This document shows, in pieces, positions 17,015-26,508 of a stretch of 61,398 nucleotides of DNA. The position numbers and the translations under genes were made by a program. The notes beneath the pieces were generated by a model. The model was given only the letters and a program-made list of their open reading frames with translations. It had not been told where the DNA came from and searched no databases. How positions within the stretch are numbered: position 1 is the stretch's first letter; each line of letters opens with the position of its first letter. The DNA is from Lachnospiraceae bacterium (GTDB lineage: Bacteria; Bacillota; Clostridia; Lachnospirales; Lachnospiraceae), in the NCBI GenBank assembly GCA_021153185.1, contig JAGKTY010000026.1, positions 1 through 61,398 on the forward strand. The letters are read 5' to 3'.

Positions 17015-18217
17015 ATGTTAGATGAAAAAATAAGAGACTTTGCGCGCACGAAAAAGCACGTGCTTCTGTTTGGACTTTTGACAGTCCTTGCACTTTATGT
17101 CCGCTATGTAATGCGCGGCATTGTGGCAGATGATTATACCATTTTTTTTGAGCCGTGGATTGCGACATTGCGCGAAGCAGGTGGCGGTCTTAAAGGACTC
17201 AATGCGGAGTTTGAATATGTCGATTACACGACACCATATTTGTTTATTTTGTCGTGTATCAGTATTTGTCCGGTCCTAAATCCGCTGCTCCTTATGAAAA
17301 TCGTTTCGATTGTATTTGATTTTTCGGCAGCAGCAGCCGTGATGCTGCTTGTGTATCAGATGACAAAGGATAAGACAAAAGCAGTGCTTGCTTACGGATG
17401 TCTCCTGCTTGCACCGACCATTGTGACAAACAGCGCAGCCTGGGCGCAGTGCGACATCATCTTTACAAGCTTTGTCCTTTGGTCATTATATTTTATGATG
17501 AAAGAAAAACCGGCGATTTCCATGATGTTTTATGGAATCGCGTTTGCATTCAAGCTACAGACATTATTCCTGTTGCCGCTTTATGTAATTTTGTGGATGA
17601 AGGGCAAAGTGAAAATGCAGCATTTCCTTTTTATTCCGGGGATGTATCTCGTCGGAATTATTCCGGGTCTTCTTGCAGGGCAAAGCTTTATCGATTTAAT
17701 CAGCGTCTATTTTATGCAGGCGCAGGGTAAAATGGATATTTATGCGCTCTCACACAAATTCCCGAATATTTACCAGCTCGTCGGAACGGACACCTTCCTC
17801 ATCGAGTACGCAGATGCCGGTGTTTGGATGGCGCTTGCAGCGCTGATGGTGATGATGTATTCACTTGCCAGAAAAGCCTCATACGAGTTGTCCGGCAAAC
17901 TTATGCTGGAGATGGGTATGCTCCTGACGATGTGTGTTGTATTTTTCTTACCGCACATGCATGAGCGCTATGCAATTTTGGTAGATGTGATGTCAATCGC
18001 CTATGCGTTTGTCTATGTCAAAAAATGGTATATTCCGGTATTGGTGATTTTGTCATCCTTTGCCGGCTACAGCATTTATCTTGCAAAGACAACCATTTTG
18101 CCGATGGGTGTCTATACACTCGTTTTTGTGTATGTGATGTTAGATCTTGGTGTAAGTATTTATCAGGAAATTTGGGGTAAGGCAAAGCCTGCCGGTCAGG
18201 AGGCTGTTCATGGATAA
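17015..18217 (+). CDS. GT-C type membrane glycosyltransferase
   Basis: 400 residues with about ten membrane helices. Candidate catalytic features are ADDYTIFFEPW in the first outer loop (about 37-47), WAQCD near 147, FKLQ near 184 and HMHERY near 312, all typical of a GT-C group that uses polyprenyl-phosphate sugars on the outer side of the membrane. Start ATG with GGAAGGA upstream. The next gene, overlapping by eight bases, is a diverged paralogue. Donor and acceptor are unknown. Confidence 0.75.
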   Translation: MLDEKIRDFARTKKHVLLFGLLTVLALYVRYVMRGIVADDYTIFFEPWIATLREAGGGLKGLNAEFEYVDYTTPYLFILSCISICPVLNPLLLMKIVSIVFDFSAAAAVMLLVYQMTKDKTKAVLAYGCLLLAPTIVTNSAAWAQCDIIFTSFVLWSLYFMMKEKPAISMMFYGIAFAFKLQTLFLLPLYVILWMKGKVKMQHFLFIPGMYLVGIIPGLLAGQSFIDLISVYFMQAQGKMDIYALSHKFPNIYQLVGTDTFLIEYADAGVWMALAALMVMMYSLARKASYELSGKLMLEMGMLLTMCVVFFLPHMHERYAILVDVMSIAYAFVYVKKWYIPVLVILSSFAGYSIYLAKTTILPMGVYTLVFVYVMLDLGVSIYQEIWGKAKPAGQEAVHG

Positions 18218-19292
18218 ACTGTTGACTACATTTCTTCTAAAAAAAGGAAAACTTGGACTTGCACCGATTGACTATCTGCTTCTTGTCGGTATGACAGTTG
18301 CCGGTGTAATGTTGCGGCTCACCATGTGGAATGCACCCCTTGAACATGCACCGTATCAGAATTTGGATGGTACGATGAAACTCATTACAGCGGTCTTTGA
18401 CGTGCTTGTGGCAGTAATCGGCGCGGCAATGGTGTTGTATTTTACGAAACACCGGATAAAAGCCATGCTCGCGTACGGTATTTTGTTCGTACTGCCGCCG
18501 ATGGTGGCAGGCAGTGCCGTCTGGGGAATGGGAGATTCCATTTATGTATTTATCGTGCTCGTATCACTGTATCTGCTGATGCTTGGCAGAAAAAACAGCA
18601 ATGGCAAGCTGTTTGTATTATCCCTAATTGTTTATGGCGTGGCGCTTTTGTTAAATGCGTATGCGTTGTTTGTGTTCCCACTTTATCTGATTGTCTATCT
18701 GACAGCGGAGGGAAAAGGGAACCATATATCCGGATTTTTAGCGCCGCTTCTCGGCATGGGACTTCACCAAGTGCTTGACAAAGGGAGCACTTCGTTTTCG
18801 GTGTTTTTTGCAGCCGAGGGAGCACTTTCTGAGGCCAGATACGAGACACTTCTTAGCTACAATTATCCGAATATTTACCAGATATTCGGACCGGCAAGCT
18901 ATATTCATGAATATGGCAGTGCCATGCGCGTGTTAGTACTCGTCATGCTCATCGTGATTCCGCTCTTTGCACTTCGAAGACCATATGGGTGGGATGACAG
19001 AAGACTTCTGTTTGGCAGCGTGCTGCTTTGCATATGGGTGCCGTATGTGATGCCGTTTATGGATGAACGCGCCGGACTACTGGCAGCAGTGCTATCGGTC
19101 ATTTATGGACTTGTCTGCATCGAGCAGTTTTTTGTACCGATCATTCAGGTGACGATTTGTTATTTGGCTTATGCGGCATATTTCAGGGGAGACAGCTTCC
19201 TGCCGCTTTCCTATATTGCAATCGCACAGCTTTTGCTTGCAATGTATCTGGTATTCTGTTATGTTCGTGATAGTCACAAGGTGATGCGATAA
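18210..19292 (+). CDS. GT-C paralogue with degenerate catalytic motifs
   Basis: 360 residues, about ten helices. It aligns by eye with the preceding protein: AVWGMGD for AAWAQCD, YPNIYQIFG for FPNIYQLVG, PFMDERA for PHMHERY, and LNAYALFVFPLYLI for FKLQTLFLLPLYVI. The acidic DDY loop near the N-terminus, the FKxQ lysine and the HxHERY histidines are not kept. It may therefore be an inactive partner of its neighbour rather than an enzyme. It overlaps the upstream gene by eight bases. Duplication followed by loss is inferred. Confidence 0.65.
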   Translation: MDKLLTTFLLKKGKLGLAPIDYLLLVGMTVAGVMLRLTMWNAPLEHAPYQNLDGTMKLITAVFDVLVAVIGAAMVLYFTKHRIKAMLAYGILFVLPPMVAGSAVWGMGDSIYVFIVLVSLYLLMLGRKNSNGKLFVLSLIVYGVALLLNAYALFVFPLYLIVYLTAEGKGNHISGFLAPLLGMGLHQVLDKGSTSFSVFFAAEGALSEARYETLLSYNYPNIYQIFGPASYIHEYGSAMRVLVLVMLIVIPLFALRRPYGWDDRRLLFGSVLLCIWVPYVMPFMDERAGLLAAVLSVIYGLVCIEQFFVPIIQVTICYLAYAAYFRGDSFLPLSYIAIAQLLLAMYLVFCYVRDSHKVMR

Positions 19293-19317
19293 CGAAAAGA
19301 TGGAAAGGAGAGGCCTT

Positions 19318-20466
19318 ATGAAACAGCCTCAAAAACTGGATTATATCGATGGACTGAAGGTATTAGCCTGTCTGATGATATTTAATTTTCATTTTATCAA
19401 TGCATTCTACTGCGGGATTTATTCGTTAAATCCTGCAGATTTTCATGTTCCGGGTGTGGAATATTTACTCGGTTCCACACCGCTGAATCTAATTATGGGC
19501 GGAAAATTCGGCGTGCGCATTTTTATGACAATCAGTGGATTTTTTGTCGGATACCGCTTTTTCACGACGGGGGATGCGTCGTCACTTGGCGGCGGCGTCA
19601 TCAAAAAATATTTCAGACTTGTATTGCCGATTGTGGTCGTTAACATTTTGATTTTTGCAATGATGGCGCTTGGACTTTATAAAAATGATGAGGCGTCTAT
19701 TTTGACGGGATGTCAGGTGTTTTTCGGAAACTACAATCAGTTTTTACCAAATCTGTTTGCTGCGCTGAAGGAGGCATTTGTCGGATGCTTTATAACAGGT
19801 GAGAATCATTATAACGGACCGCTTTGGTTTATTTATTATGAATTTTGGGGAACCATTCTCGTCGCCGCAATCCTTTCGCTGCTTGGCAAGACAAAGGCGC
19901 GTTATGTGGCGTATGTCGTAGGCAGTATTTTGCTGATTCGTACAGATTTTCTGCCGTTTATTCTCGGTGCAGTTGTCTGTGACCTCACTTATGCTGAGCC
20001 AAAATGGCTGTCAAAGCTTTCAGGGCAGAAATGGCTTATGACGCTTTTGCTGATTTTGGGCTTTTTCCTCGGCAGCTTTCCACCGATTGGTGAGCGCTAT
20101 GAGGGCACCATGTATCAGTTTTTTCCGGCAAAAGTACTCCTGTTTTATATCATCGGCGCATCGATGGTGTTGTATGCGCTTCTGCATTTAGAGTGGCCGA
20201 GAAAGCTGCTTGGAAACAGGGTGTTTGTCCGGTTTAACAAAACAAGCTACGGTTTTTATCTGCTCCATTTTCCGATTATGTGTACGTTTGGCTGTGGACT
20301 GTATCTGTTTCTGCATGGCTGTGTGAATTATTATCTTGCTACACTGCTTGTGTATGTGGCAACGTTTGTCGTAACAACAGAACTTTCTGATCTTTTGAAC
20401 CGTTTTGTGGAAAAGCCGGGAATGAAGCTTGCGGGTATCATTAGCAAAAAATTGAGCAGTGAATAA
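19318..20466 (+). CDS. Acyltransferase 3 family membrane protein (first of three)
   Basis: About 382 residues, ten or so helices. The opening LDYIDGLKVLACLMIFNFHF has the histidine expected in the first helix of this family, and FMTISGFFVGY matches the next conserved region. These proteins O-acylate glycans, usually acetyl from acetyl-CoA across the membrane. ATG at 19318 is supported by AAGGAGAGG (19305-19313); the in-frame ATG at 19300 is upstream of this site. It is the first of three consecutive members of the family. Confidence 0.85.
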   Translation: MKQPQKLDYIDGLKVLACLMIFNFHFINAFYCGIYSLNPADFHVPGVEYLLGSTPLNLIMGGKFGVRIFMTISGFFVGYRFFTTGDASSLGGGVIKKYFRLVLPIVVVNILIFAMMALGLYKNDEASILTGCQVFFGNYNQFLPNLFAALKEAFVGCFITGENHYNGPLWFIYYEFWGTILVAAILSLLGKTKARYVAYVVGSILLIRTDFLPFILGAVVCDLTYAEPKWLSKLSGQKWLMTLLLILGFFLGSFPPIGERYEGTMYQFFPAKVLLFYIIGASMVLYALLHLEWPRKLLGNRVFVRFNKTSYGFYLLHFPIMCTFGCGLYLFLHGCVNYYLATLLVYVATFVVTTELSDLLNRFVEKPGMKLAGIISKKLSSE

Positions 20467-20515
20467 CGTGGCGCCTTCAATAAGATGGGGACTGTGACGG
20501 ATGAGCGGAGGCAGT

Positions 20516-21565
20516 ATGGAACAAAAGAGAGAAAAGTGGATAGATTTCGTCAAAGTAATCGCAATCTTTATCGTCCTTTTGAATCATGCAGGGGTGCGTA
20601 TTCCCGGCGTGAACTTCTGGGGAGGTATGTTTTTTGTGCCTGTCTTTTTTGTCCTGTCCGGGTATACTTATGAGACGAAGAAGCAGTCCTATCAAACGTT
20701 TGCAGTCGCAAAAGCAAAGAGACTACTGCTTCCCTATTTCACAGCGAATGCGATACTTCTTTTGTTTTTTGTCTGTAAGGATGCCATCATAAGGCATGAT
20801 ATCAATTGCCTTTCATGGGAAGGAATTCTCGGGATTTTTTATGCGCGCAATCAGTTGTGCTTACGGGGGCGTGAGCCGCATGTGCTTTTTTATCAATATT
20901 TGAATGCACCGACCTGGTTTTTGCCGGCGCTGTTTCTGACGCTTCTTTTGTTCGATGCTTTGATGCGCAAATTTCGGGGACATCAGGGAAAGGTGTTTGG
21001 TGTGCTGTTTGGTTTGTATGTGCTGCAAAATGTCTATTTTTTCTTTTCTAAGACACTGCTTCCATGGAGTGTCGACAGCCTGCCACTTTTTGGTCTCTTG
21101 ACGCAGGCGGGATATTGCCTCAAAAAATATGATATCTTTGCGCGCCTTCTACAGCAGGGAAACCGTATTGTGAAAGCCGCGGCGCTCATTTGCACAGCAA
21201 TCTTTATTGGGACAGCAATTTATAATGGCTCAGCCAATTTGTCGATTGCGGATTTTGGGAAACATGTCGTCCTTTGCATATACAATTCGGTCATTGCCTC
21301 AGCGCTTATTTGCTTTGTTTGTTTCATTTGGGACCACAAAGCACAAAAGGGAATTCCGGAGTTTTTGACAAGACCGGGAAAGCATACGCTAACGATTTTG
21401 TGTTACCATATGCTCATTTTTGCGATTTTGATCGGCGGCGCCGGTCTGGTGCCGGTTATACTTGGAATGCATGAGAATGTATATTTGATGAGTGCTTTGA
21501 AACTATGTGTCATTGTATTTACGATGGCACTCTTTACGAGATTGGGAGAGTGGAAACGTGCGTGA
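20516..21565 (+). CDS. Acyltransferase 3 family membrane protein (second of three)
   Basis: About 349 residues, ten helices. It begins KWIDFVKVIAIFIVLLNHAG with the conserved histidine, then FFVPVFFVLSGYTY, the usual second signature. It is probably a glycan O-acetyltransferase in the membrane. The start ATG 20516 follows CGGAGG (20506-20511); ATG at 20501 overlaps that site. It overlaps the third family member by eight bases. Sequence identity with its neighbours is low by eye, so they probably came separately rather than by recent duplication. Confidence 0.85.
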   Translation: MEQKREKWIDFVKVIAIFIVLLNHAGVRIPGVNFWGGMFFVPVFFVLSGYTYETKKQSYQTFAVAKAKRLLLPYFTANAILLLFFVCKDAIIRHDINCLSWEGILGIFYARNQLCLRGREPHVLFYQYLNAPTWFLPALFLTLLLFDALMRKFRGHQGKVFGVLFGLYVLQNVYFFFSKTLLPWSVDSLPLFGLLTQAGYCLKKYDIFARLLQQGNRIVKAAALICTAIFIGTAIYNGSANLSIADFGKHVVLCIYNSVIASALICFVCFIWDHKAQKGIPEFLTRPGKHTLTILCYHMLIFAILIGGAGLVPVILGMHENVYLMSALKLCVIVFTMALFTRLGEWKRA

Positions 21566-22574
21566 ACGGGACTTATCAATTGACGCAGTGAAGGGAATTG
21601 CGATACTTATTGTGATGCTTGGGCATTGTATCGTATGGAACAATATGGCTGAAAGTGATCCATATCTGTATGACATGATTGCCTGCGTGCAAATGCCGCT
21701 GTTTATGGCAGTTAGCGGATTCCTGGCGGGAATGCACCGGCAAAGGAGAACCGGAAGGGAAGTTCTTTTGCAGATGGGAAAGCGCGCCTTCGCCTATCTT
21801 GTGCCATTTTTTGTATGGCCTCTCCTGCTTGACTTCATGCATCCGGTTCAACGGATCAAAGAACTGCTGTTTCAGCTCGATACAGGACTTTGGTTTCTGA
21901 TGACACTTTTTATCGTAACAATCCTCGTTATGATTGCAGAATGGATTTCCTATCTTGTCAAAAAAGGACAGATGCTTATCTTTTTTGCAGTTACAATTGT
22001 TTTTTACCTCGGATTTTTCGTGCAGGCAAGAGTCGGAAATACGTTTCTTAGTCCATCGTTAACCGTCAATTATATGCCGTTTTATGTTGCGGCGTACTCT
22101 GTGACGGCATTTTTGCCACAAATATCGATCGTTCAAAATCTCAGACCGGGATTTTACAGGGGACTTGCAATTGTATGCGGTGTCAGCTTTGCGGCGATGT
22201 GTGTACTCTTTGATATGCAGGCGGTGACGAATCTGACACAGACGCTGTTTCGTATGTGCGCCGGCGCATGTGGCACATATGCCATTTTTTATGCGGTAAA
22301 ACGCATCAAAAAAGGCACGCTCCAAAATGGGCTTGCCTTGATTGGTCAGTATACATTACAGCTGTATGTGTGCCAGTATGTGATGCATGGCTTTTTTGTC
22401 CGCATGCGCGCACTTGGCGATGAGACGTTTTCGCCGTACAGCCTGACAAGCATTCTTGTCATCCTGGCGACGTTTGGCGTGATGTGTCTGTTTAGTGCAT
22501 TACTCATTTGGATCTGCAATCATATTGCCGTCCTCAACCTTTGTCTGTTTGGCAAAAAAACGCGTGTCAAATAA
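21558..22574 (+). CDS. Acyltransferase 3 family membrane protein (third of three)
   Basis: About 338 residues. Opening RDLSIDAVKGIAILIVMLGH with the catalytic-type histidine, then MPLFMAVSGFLAGM. The likely start is GTG at 21558, seven bases after GGGAGAG inside the preceding gene; an in-frame ATG at 21507 would give an atypical tail. The gene ends 75 bases inside the convergent gene on the other strand, an unusually long 3' overlap. Confidence 0.82.
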   Translation: MRERDLSIDAVKGIAILIVMLGHCIVWNNMAESDPYLYDMIACVQMPLFMAVSGFLAGMHRQRRTGREVLLQMGKRAFAYLVPFFVWPLLLDFMHPVQRIKELLFQLDTGLWFLMTLFIVTILVMIAEWISYLVKKGQMLIFFAVTIVFYLGFFVQARVGNTFLSPSLTVNYMPFYVAAYSVTAFLPQISIVQNLRPGFYRGLAIVCGVSFAAMCVLFDMQAVTNLTQTLFRMCAGACGTYAIFYAVKRIKKGTLQNGLALIGQYTLQLYVCQYVMHGFFVRMRALGDETFSPYSLTSILVILATFGVMCLFSALLIWICNHIAVLNLCLFGKKTRVK

Positions 22575-24146
22575 GGCAATCAGCAGTAAAAAAGCTGTCG
22601 CATACATCACAGGATAACTATATTGGATAAAACTTGCAGGGGCAGTCAGGAAAATGACTGCCTCTCTTGCTAACATCATGAGGCAAAATGCCAAAGTCAA
22701 ATGCCGCTTTTTTAGGAACGACAGGCACGTTAAGATACCAAGAAGGAGCAGCATCGGAATATATGCTTCGCCGCCGTGTTCAAACCAAAACAGCGCATAG
22801 TCATCATCCGTAACAAGCGGCAGTCGTTTGTTGCCGTCAATGAGCTCAAAGCCGTAGGCACGGTCGTGGTCATACAGATGGAAGTTCGTCGTTACGACAG
22901 GTTTTAGGTGGAGCACCATATCCTGGTTGTAATCAAAAATGCCATTTGTGACACAAAACAGCTGGATGCGCTCACCAATATATAAATCCAGATTGTGTAA
23001 AATCATGCGCACAGCACTTTTTAAATAGCGTTTTTGTGTTTCCCTGTCAGCGCCCGTTTCGGTGTATTTCCCTTCGTTATGATCGCTGTTGTAACGGTTG
23101 TAGGCGCTGCAGGAGAGTGAGTCATTGTGGAGATATCCAAACTCTGTGACGGCACTGATGTTTGCAAGGTCTTCCTCGGCACCCTCGTACGTCTGGTCAC
23201 GGTGGACGATCACGGACAGTGGTCTTGTCGTTGAAATAATGAGATAATCACTGCCGTAGAATAATTTCTCGCCGCGCGACTGAGGCGCTTTGATGACGCC
23301 AAAGCAAACAATGAGGCTTAAGAGCAAAAGGAACGCCCCCTTTTTGCCAAGCGATTTGGATGCGCCGCGGTACGCATAATAAACAATGAAAAATACAAAA
23401 AATAATAGTACAATCGCTTCACTGCGCCATATCGCAAGAATGGCTGTCGTGAGGGATATTACCAAAAGCTTTGCCGTGGTAAGGCTTGCTTTTTTCTTAT
23501 GCTCAAAGATGAAAAATGCAACGTAGCCAAGGAAAAACGGGGCATAAAGCGCCGGTCTGAAACACATAAGCCCGCCGAGAAGACTAAACGGAAGAACGCC
23601 CAAAAGTAATGCGGCGTAGCGTTTTTTGCCGGAATATAAGTGCCATACCTCGTGGAAAATATATGCGTAAACGATGCTGTGACAGATGCCGTTTAACAGA
23701 ACCGGACCGCACGATGCAGGAATCAGGCTCATGGCAATCATATAGTATAAGCTCGTCAGATAGCAGTGCCAGTAAACAGGATAATATCTGGATGCATAGG
23801 CATAAATGATCGGATCATCGCTCATAAAATAACCGGGATATGTGGCAATCAGCCCGAGGGCATAGATGACCATGAAAATGACAAACGGGATTAGGAGGGT
23901 TTTATGCGAGAGAGCTGTTTTGGCAAACCAAAGCAGTCCGAACATAACAAACAGAAGAAGAAGCTTGCTGGCAATATGCATAAACGGAACCATCTGCAGA
24001 TCAATCGGCAGACAGTTCATGTTGAGGGGGTCGCTGCTAAAGACCTTGCGGTCTGTGACAAATGTCGCGCCCCAGATGAGGAGACTTGACACAAATAAGA
24101 GGCAGCTAACTTTATGTTTTTTCAAAAAAGAAGTAATTTGCTTCAT
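22500..24146 (-). CDS. Multi-helix membrane protein, GT-C-like
   Basis: 548 residues with about 11-12 hydrophobic segments. The loop TYPGYFMSDDPIIYAYA (about 104-120) has the acidic pair placed as in GT-C transferases, and a soluble part (about 305-420) is followed by further helices and a charged tail. No family could be named with certainty; it may be a transferase or polymerase-like protein. ATG at 24146 is preceded on its strand by a purine-rich AAAGATAGGG. It has its own consensus promoter and is transcribed against its neighbours. Its 3' end overlaps the acyltransferase by 75 bases. Confidence 0.6.
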   Translation of the reverse strand: MKQITSFLKKHKVSCLLFVSSLLIWGATFVTDRKVFSSDPLNMNCLPIDLQMVPFMHIASKLLLLFVMFGLLWFAKTALSHKTLLIPFVIFMVIYALGLIATYPGYFMSDDPIIYAYASRYYPVYWHCYLTSLYYMIAMSLIPASCGPVLLNGICHSIVYAYIFHEVWHLYSGKKRYAALLLGVLPFSLLGGLMCFRPALYAPFFLGYVAFFIFEHKKKASLTTAKLLVISLTTAILAIWRSEAIVLLFFVFFIVYYAYRGASKSLGKKGAFLLLLSLIVCFGVIKAPQSRGEKLFYGSDYLIISTTRPLSVIVHRDQTYEGAEEDLANISAVTEFGYLHNDSLSCSAYNRYNSDHNEGKYTETGADRETQKRYLKSAVRMILHNLDLYIGERIQLFCVTNGIFDYNQDMVLHLKPVVTTNFHLYDHDRAYGFELIDGNKRLPLVTDDDYALFWFEHGGEAYIPMLLLLGILTCLSFLKKRHLTLAFCLMMLAREAVIFLTAPASFIQYSYPVMYATAFLLLIALFDTRFFAKQTKVEDGNMIADPNE

Positions 24147-24222
24147 ACAATAACCCTATCTTTCTATGAATGAAATAGTATGTATTTCCCGTTCTCAAAG
24201 CAGCTTAAACGGATACCTTTTC

Positions 24223-24251
24223 AGTATACAACCGAAGGCTGATTGTGTCAA
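24223..24251 (-). promoter_or_regulatory. Promoter of the reverse-strand GT-C-like gene
   Basis: On the reverse strand TTGACA (24246-24251), 17-base spacer, TATACT (24223-24228). This is near-consensus and gives an RNA leader of roughly 70 bases. Confidence 0.78.
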
Positions 24252-24298
24252 AAGAGCGGCAAGGGAGCGCACATGAAAAAGAAGGGGAAGAATAAATT

Positions 24299-24327
24299 TT
24301 GACGCGGGTAGTCCGGTAAGGTATACT
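24299..24327 (+). promoter_or_regulatory. Promoter of the forward GT-C gene
   Basis: TTGACG (24299-24304), 17-base spacer, TATACT (24322-24327). It faces away from the promoter at 24223-24251, with 47 bases between the two -35 boxes. The rest of the 254-base gap holds nothing else recognisable. Confidence 0.78.
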
Positions 24328-24400
24328 TGGGTGGGAGTCACTTTTGGAAAACCGGCAGTGGACCCGAACTATTATGTGTAAATAGGATTAGGTGGATGTT

Positions 24401-26470
24401 ATGATTTTGATTTTGCCGGCTGCGTTTGCAGCACTTGTCTATACGAGATGGAATGCCAAGAAGAAATTTACGGAGGGGCTTGTGCAGGGAATGATCTTAT
24501 ATCATGTACTGCTTCTTGTCATCACAAATGTATGGAGTTTCCCGTCGCTCATAAATAAATGGACCATTTTTGTAAGCTGGTGCATTGTGCTTGCAGTGAC
24601 CGTTTTGCTTGGTGCCATGAATGCGAGGGGAGAGCACGTCGCATTCGGAAGAGGGGATATCACAAAGCGGTGGCAGGATGCAAATCTGCTGCAAAAGACA
24701 ATGCTTTTGGGGATGCTTGTGCTAGGCATCATTTTGCTTGTGGGCGCCCTGTTTACGGTTCCGTACAATTATGATTCCATGACATACCATTTGGGAAGAA
24801 TCGGGCACTGGATTGACAATGGCAGCGTGGCGCATTATGTCTCATGCATCGACAGGCAGATTTATTCTCCGGTTATGTCTGAATACGAAATGCTGCATAT
24901 GTTTCTGTTAAACGGAAATGATTCCTTCCTAAATCTGCTGCAATACGGCAGCATGATTGTTACTTGTATCATTCTGTATGCGACGACAAGGAAGCTTGGA
25001 ACGAGCAGGCTTTGTTCGCTGCTTGCGTCCTTTTTGTATATGACGATGCCGCTTACCATATCGCAGGCGATTACGACGCAAAACGATCTGCTTGCGAGTA
25101 TGTGGTTTGCCATCTTCCTTTACTATTTTGTGGACTTCGTGCAGTTTTCAAAGATTACCTTTGACAGAGCGCAAAAAAAGGAGCTGCTTTGCATTGGCGC
25201 GGCGGCCGCGTTCGCATTTTTGACCAAGTCGAGCATTTGCGCATCCATGCTGTTTTTTATGCCGTGGCTTTTGATTGTTTGCATCAGACGAAAAGACAGC
25301 TTTAAGAACTTAATGAAAAGCGCGCTTCTGGCAGGAAGTACACTGCTTGTGCTCATCTCGGAAACGCTCATCCGCACCTACTTATCCTGCGGACATCTGA
25401 TGGCAGACACGACGAGTGCCAATATTATGGTTGCGACGAAGAACGTCAAATATATTTTGGTGAATATCTGCAAAAATTATTCGCTGCTCATCACGCAGCA
25501 TCTGCTTAGACCACTCAATGGAGTTGTTTACCGGTTTGCAATCCGGCTTGGGAGCCTTTTGCAGGTCGACTTTAACAACGAGGCGATTTCCTATCATGGC
25601 TTTGATTTTTTGCACCATATGAACATGGGCGATGATATGTATAGCCATGATAAGACGTCGAGTGCCGTCGTTGCGTATCTGGCGCTGCTTGCCGGTATTG
25701 TTTTGGTGGCTGCACTCGTTGCATATCTCATTTCCGCGGTATCAAAAAAGAAGACGCAGACAGGTAATTTGGCAGTGGAACAAGCAAACAGCGCCACAGG
25801 AGATGCGCTACCGTTTTACAGAAAGCTCAACATCGGATTTGTCATTTCCGGCTGGCTGAGTCTTGGGTTTATCATGGCGCTGCTTCGCTGGCAGCCTTGG
25901 GGGACGAGACTGATGTATCCCGCGCTTGCCATGATGACTGTGACAAGCGGACATACCGTTTATGCTGTTTTTGACGGGAAAAAGAAAGCGGCAATGTCTA
26001 TTGCGGTCGGAGTCTGTGCACTGTTATCGGCAGTATTTTGTATCAGGCCGGTTATCTATAATATGAAACCGGCAGCAGACTATATGGCTGCAGGCATGAA
26101 GGACCGTGAGAGCAGGTACTTTTTGTTTAACAACCGCTATACAGCTTATCAGCAGCTCCTTACGCAGCTTGAAAAGCTTGATGAAGACAAAATCGGGGTA
26201 TCGATTTCAGGTGATGGCTATGACTATCCGCTCTGGCTCATGATGCGAAACCATCTGCCGGATACAAAGCTTTATCATGTGATCCTCGATGAAAACGATA
26301 CAAACGGAACCGACCAAAATACGCAGGTTCCGAATTATATTTTGTATATTGAACAGGGAAGATTGGAAATCGGAGAAAAAAAAGAATACCATGGTGCGAC
26401 CTATGAATGTGTCTATGTCAGTGACATCAATCCGGACGCACCGGATAGTATTCTAAAAAGAGTTGAATAA
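24401..26470 (+). CDS. GT-C glycosyltransferase with PMT/ArnT-like architecture
   Basis: About 689 residues with about 11 helices. The outer loop YNYDSMTYHLGRIGHW (about 122-137) followed by IYSPVMSEYEML and SQAITTQNDLLASMW is characteristic of a GT-C group related to PMT/ArnT. A C-terminal soluble part (about 560-689) follows. It would transfer a polyprenyl-phosphate sugar outside the cell. ATG 24401 with AGGTGG five bases upstream is preferred to GTG at 24392. It is a single-gene unit with its own promoter; the convergent gene ends 39 bases away. Confidence 0.78.
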   Translation: MILILPAAFAALVYTRWNAKKKFTEGLVQGMILYHVLLLVITNVWSFPSLINKWTIFVSWCIVLAVTVLLGAMNARGEHVAFGRGDITKRWQDANLLQKTMLLGMLVLGIILLVGALFTVPYNYDSMTYHLGRIGHWIDNGSVAHYVSCIDRQIYSPVMSEYEMLHMFLLNGNDSFLNLLQYGSMIVTCIILYATTRKLGTSRLCSLLASFLYMTMPLTISQAITTQNDLLASMWFAIFLYYFVDFVQFSKITFDRAQKKELLCIGAAAAFAFLTKSSICASMLFFMPWLLIVCIRRKDSFKNLMKSALLAGSTLLVLISETLIRTYLSCGHLMADTTSANIMVATKNVKYILVNICKNYSLLITQHLLRPLNGVVYRFAIRLGSLLQVDFNNEAISYHGFDFLHHMNMGDDMYSHDKTSSAVVAYLALLAGIVLVAALVAYLISAVSKKKTQTGNLAVEQANSATGDALPFYRKLNIGFVISGWLSLGFIMALLRWQPWGTRLMYPALAMMTVTSGHTVYAVFDGKKKAAMSIAVGVCALLSAVFCIRPVIYNMKPAADYMAAGMKDRESRYFLFNNRYTAYQQLLTQLEKLDEDKIGVSISGDGYDYPLWLMMRNHLPDTKLYHVILDENDTNGTDQNTQVPNYILYIEQGRLEIGEKKEYHGATYECVYVSDINPDAPDSILKRVE

Positions 26471-26508
26471 AAAAGAGGATGGAATGGTTGACGAAAAAGC
26501 GGGAATGC

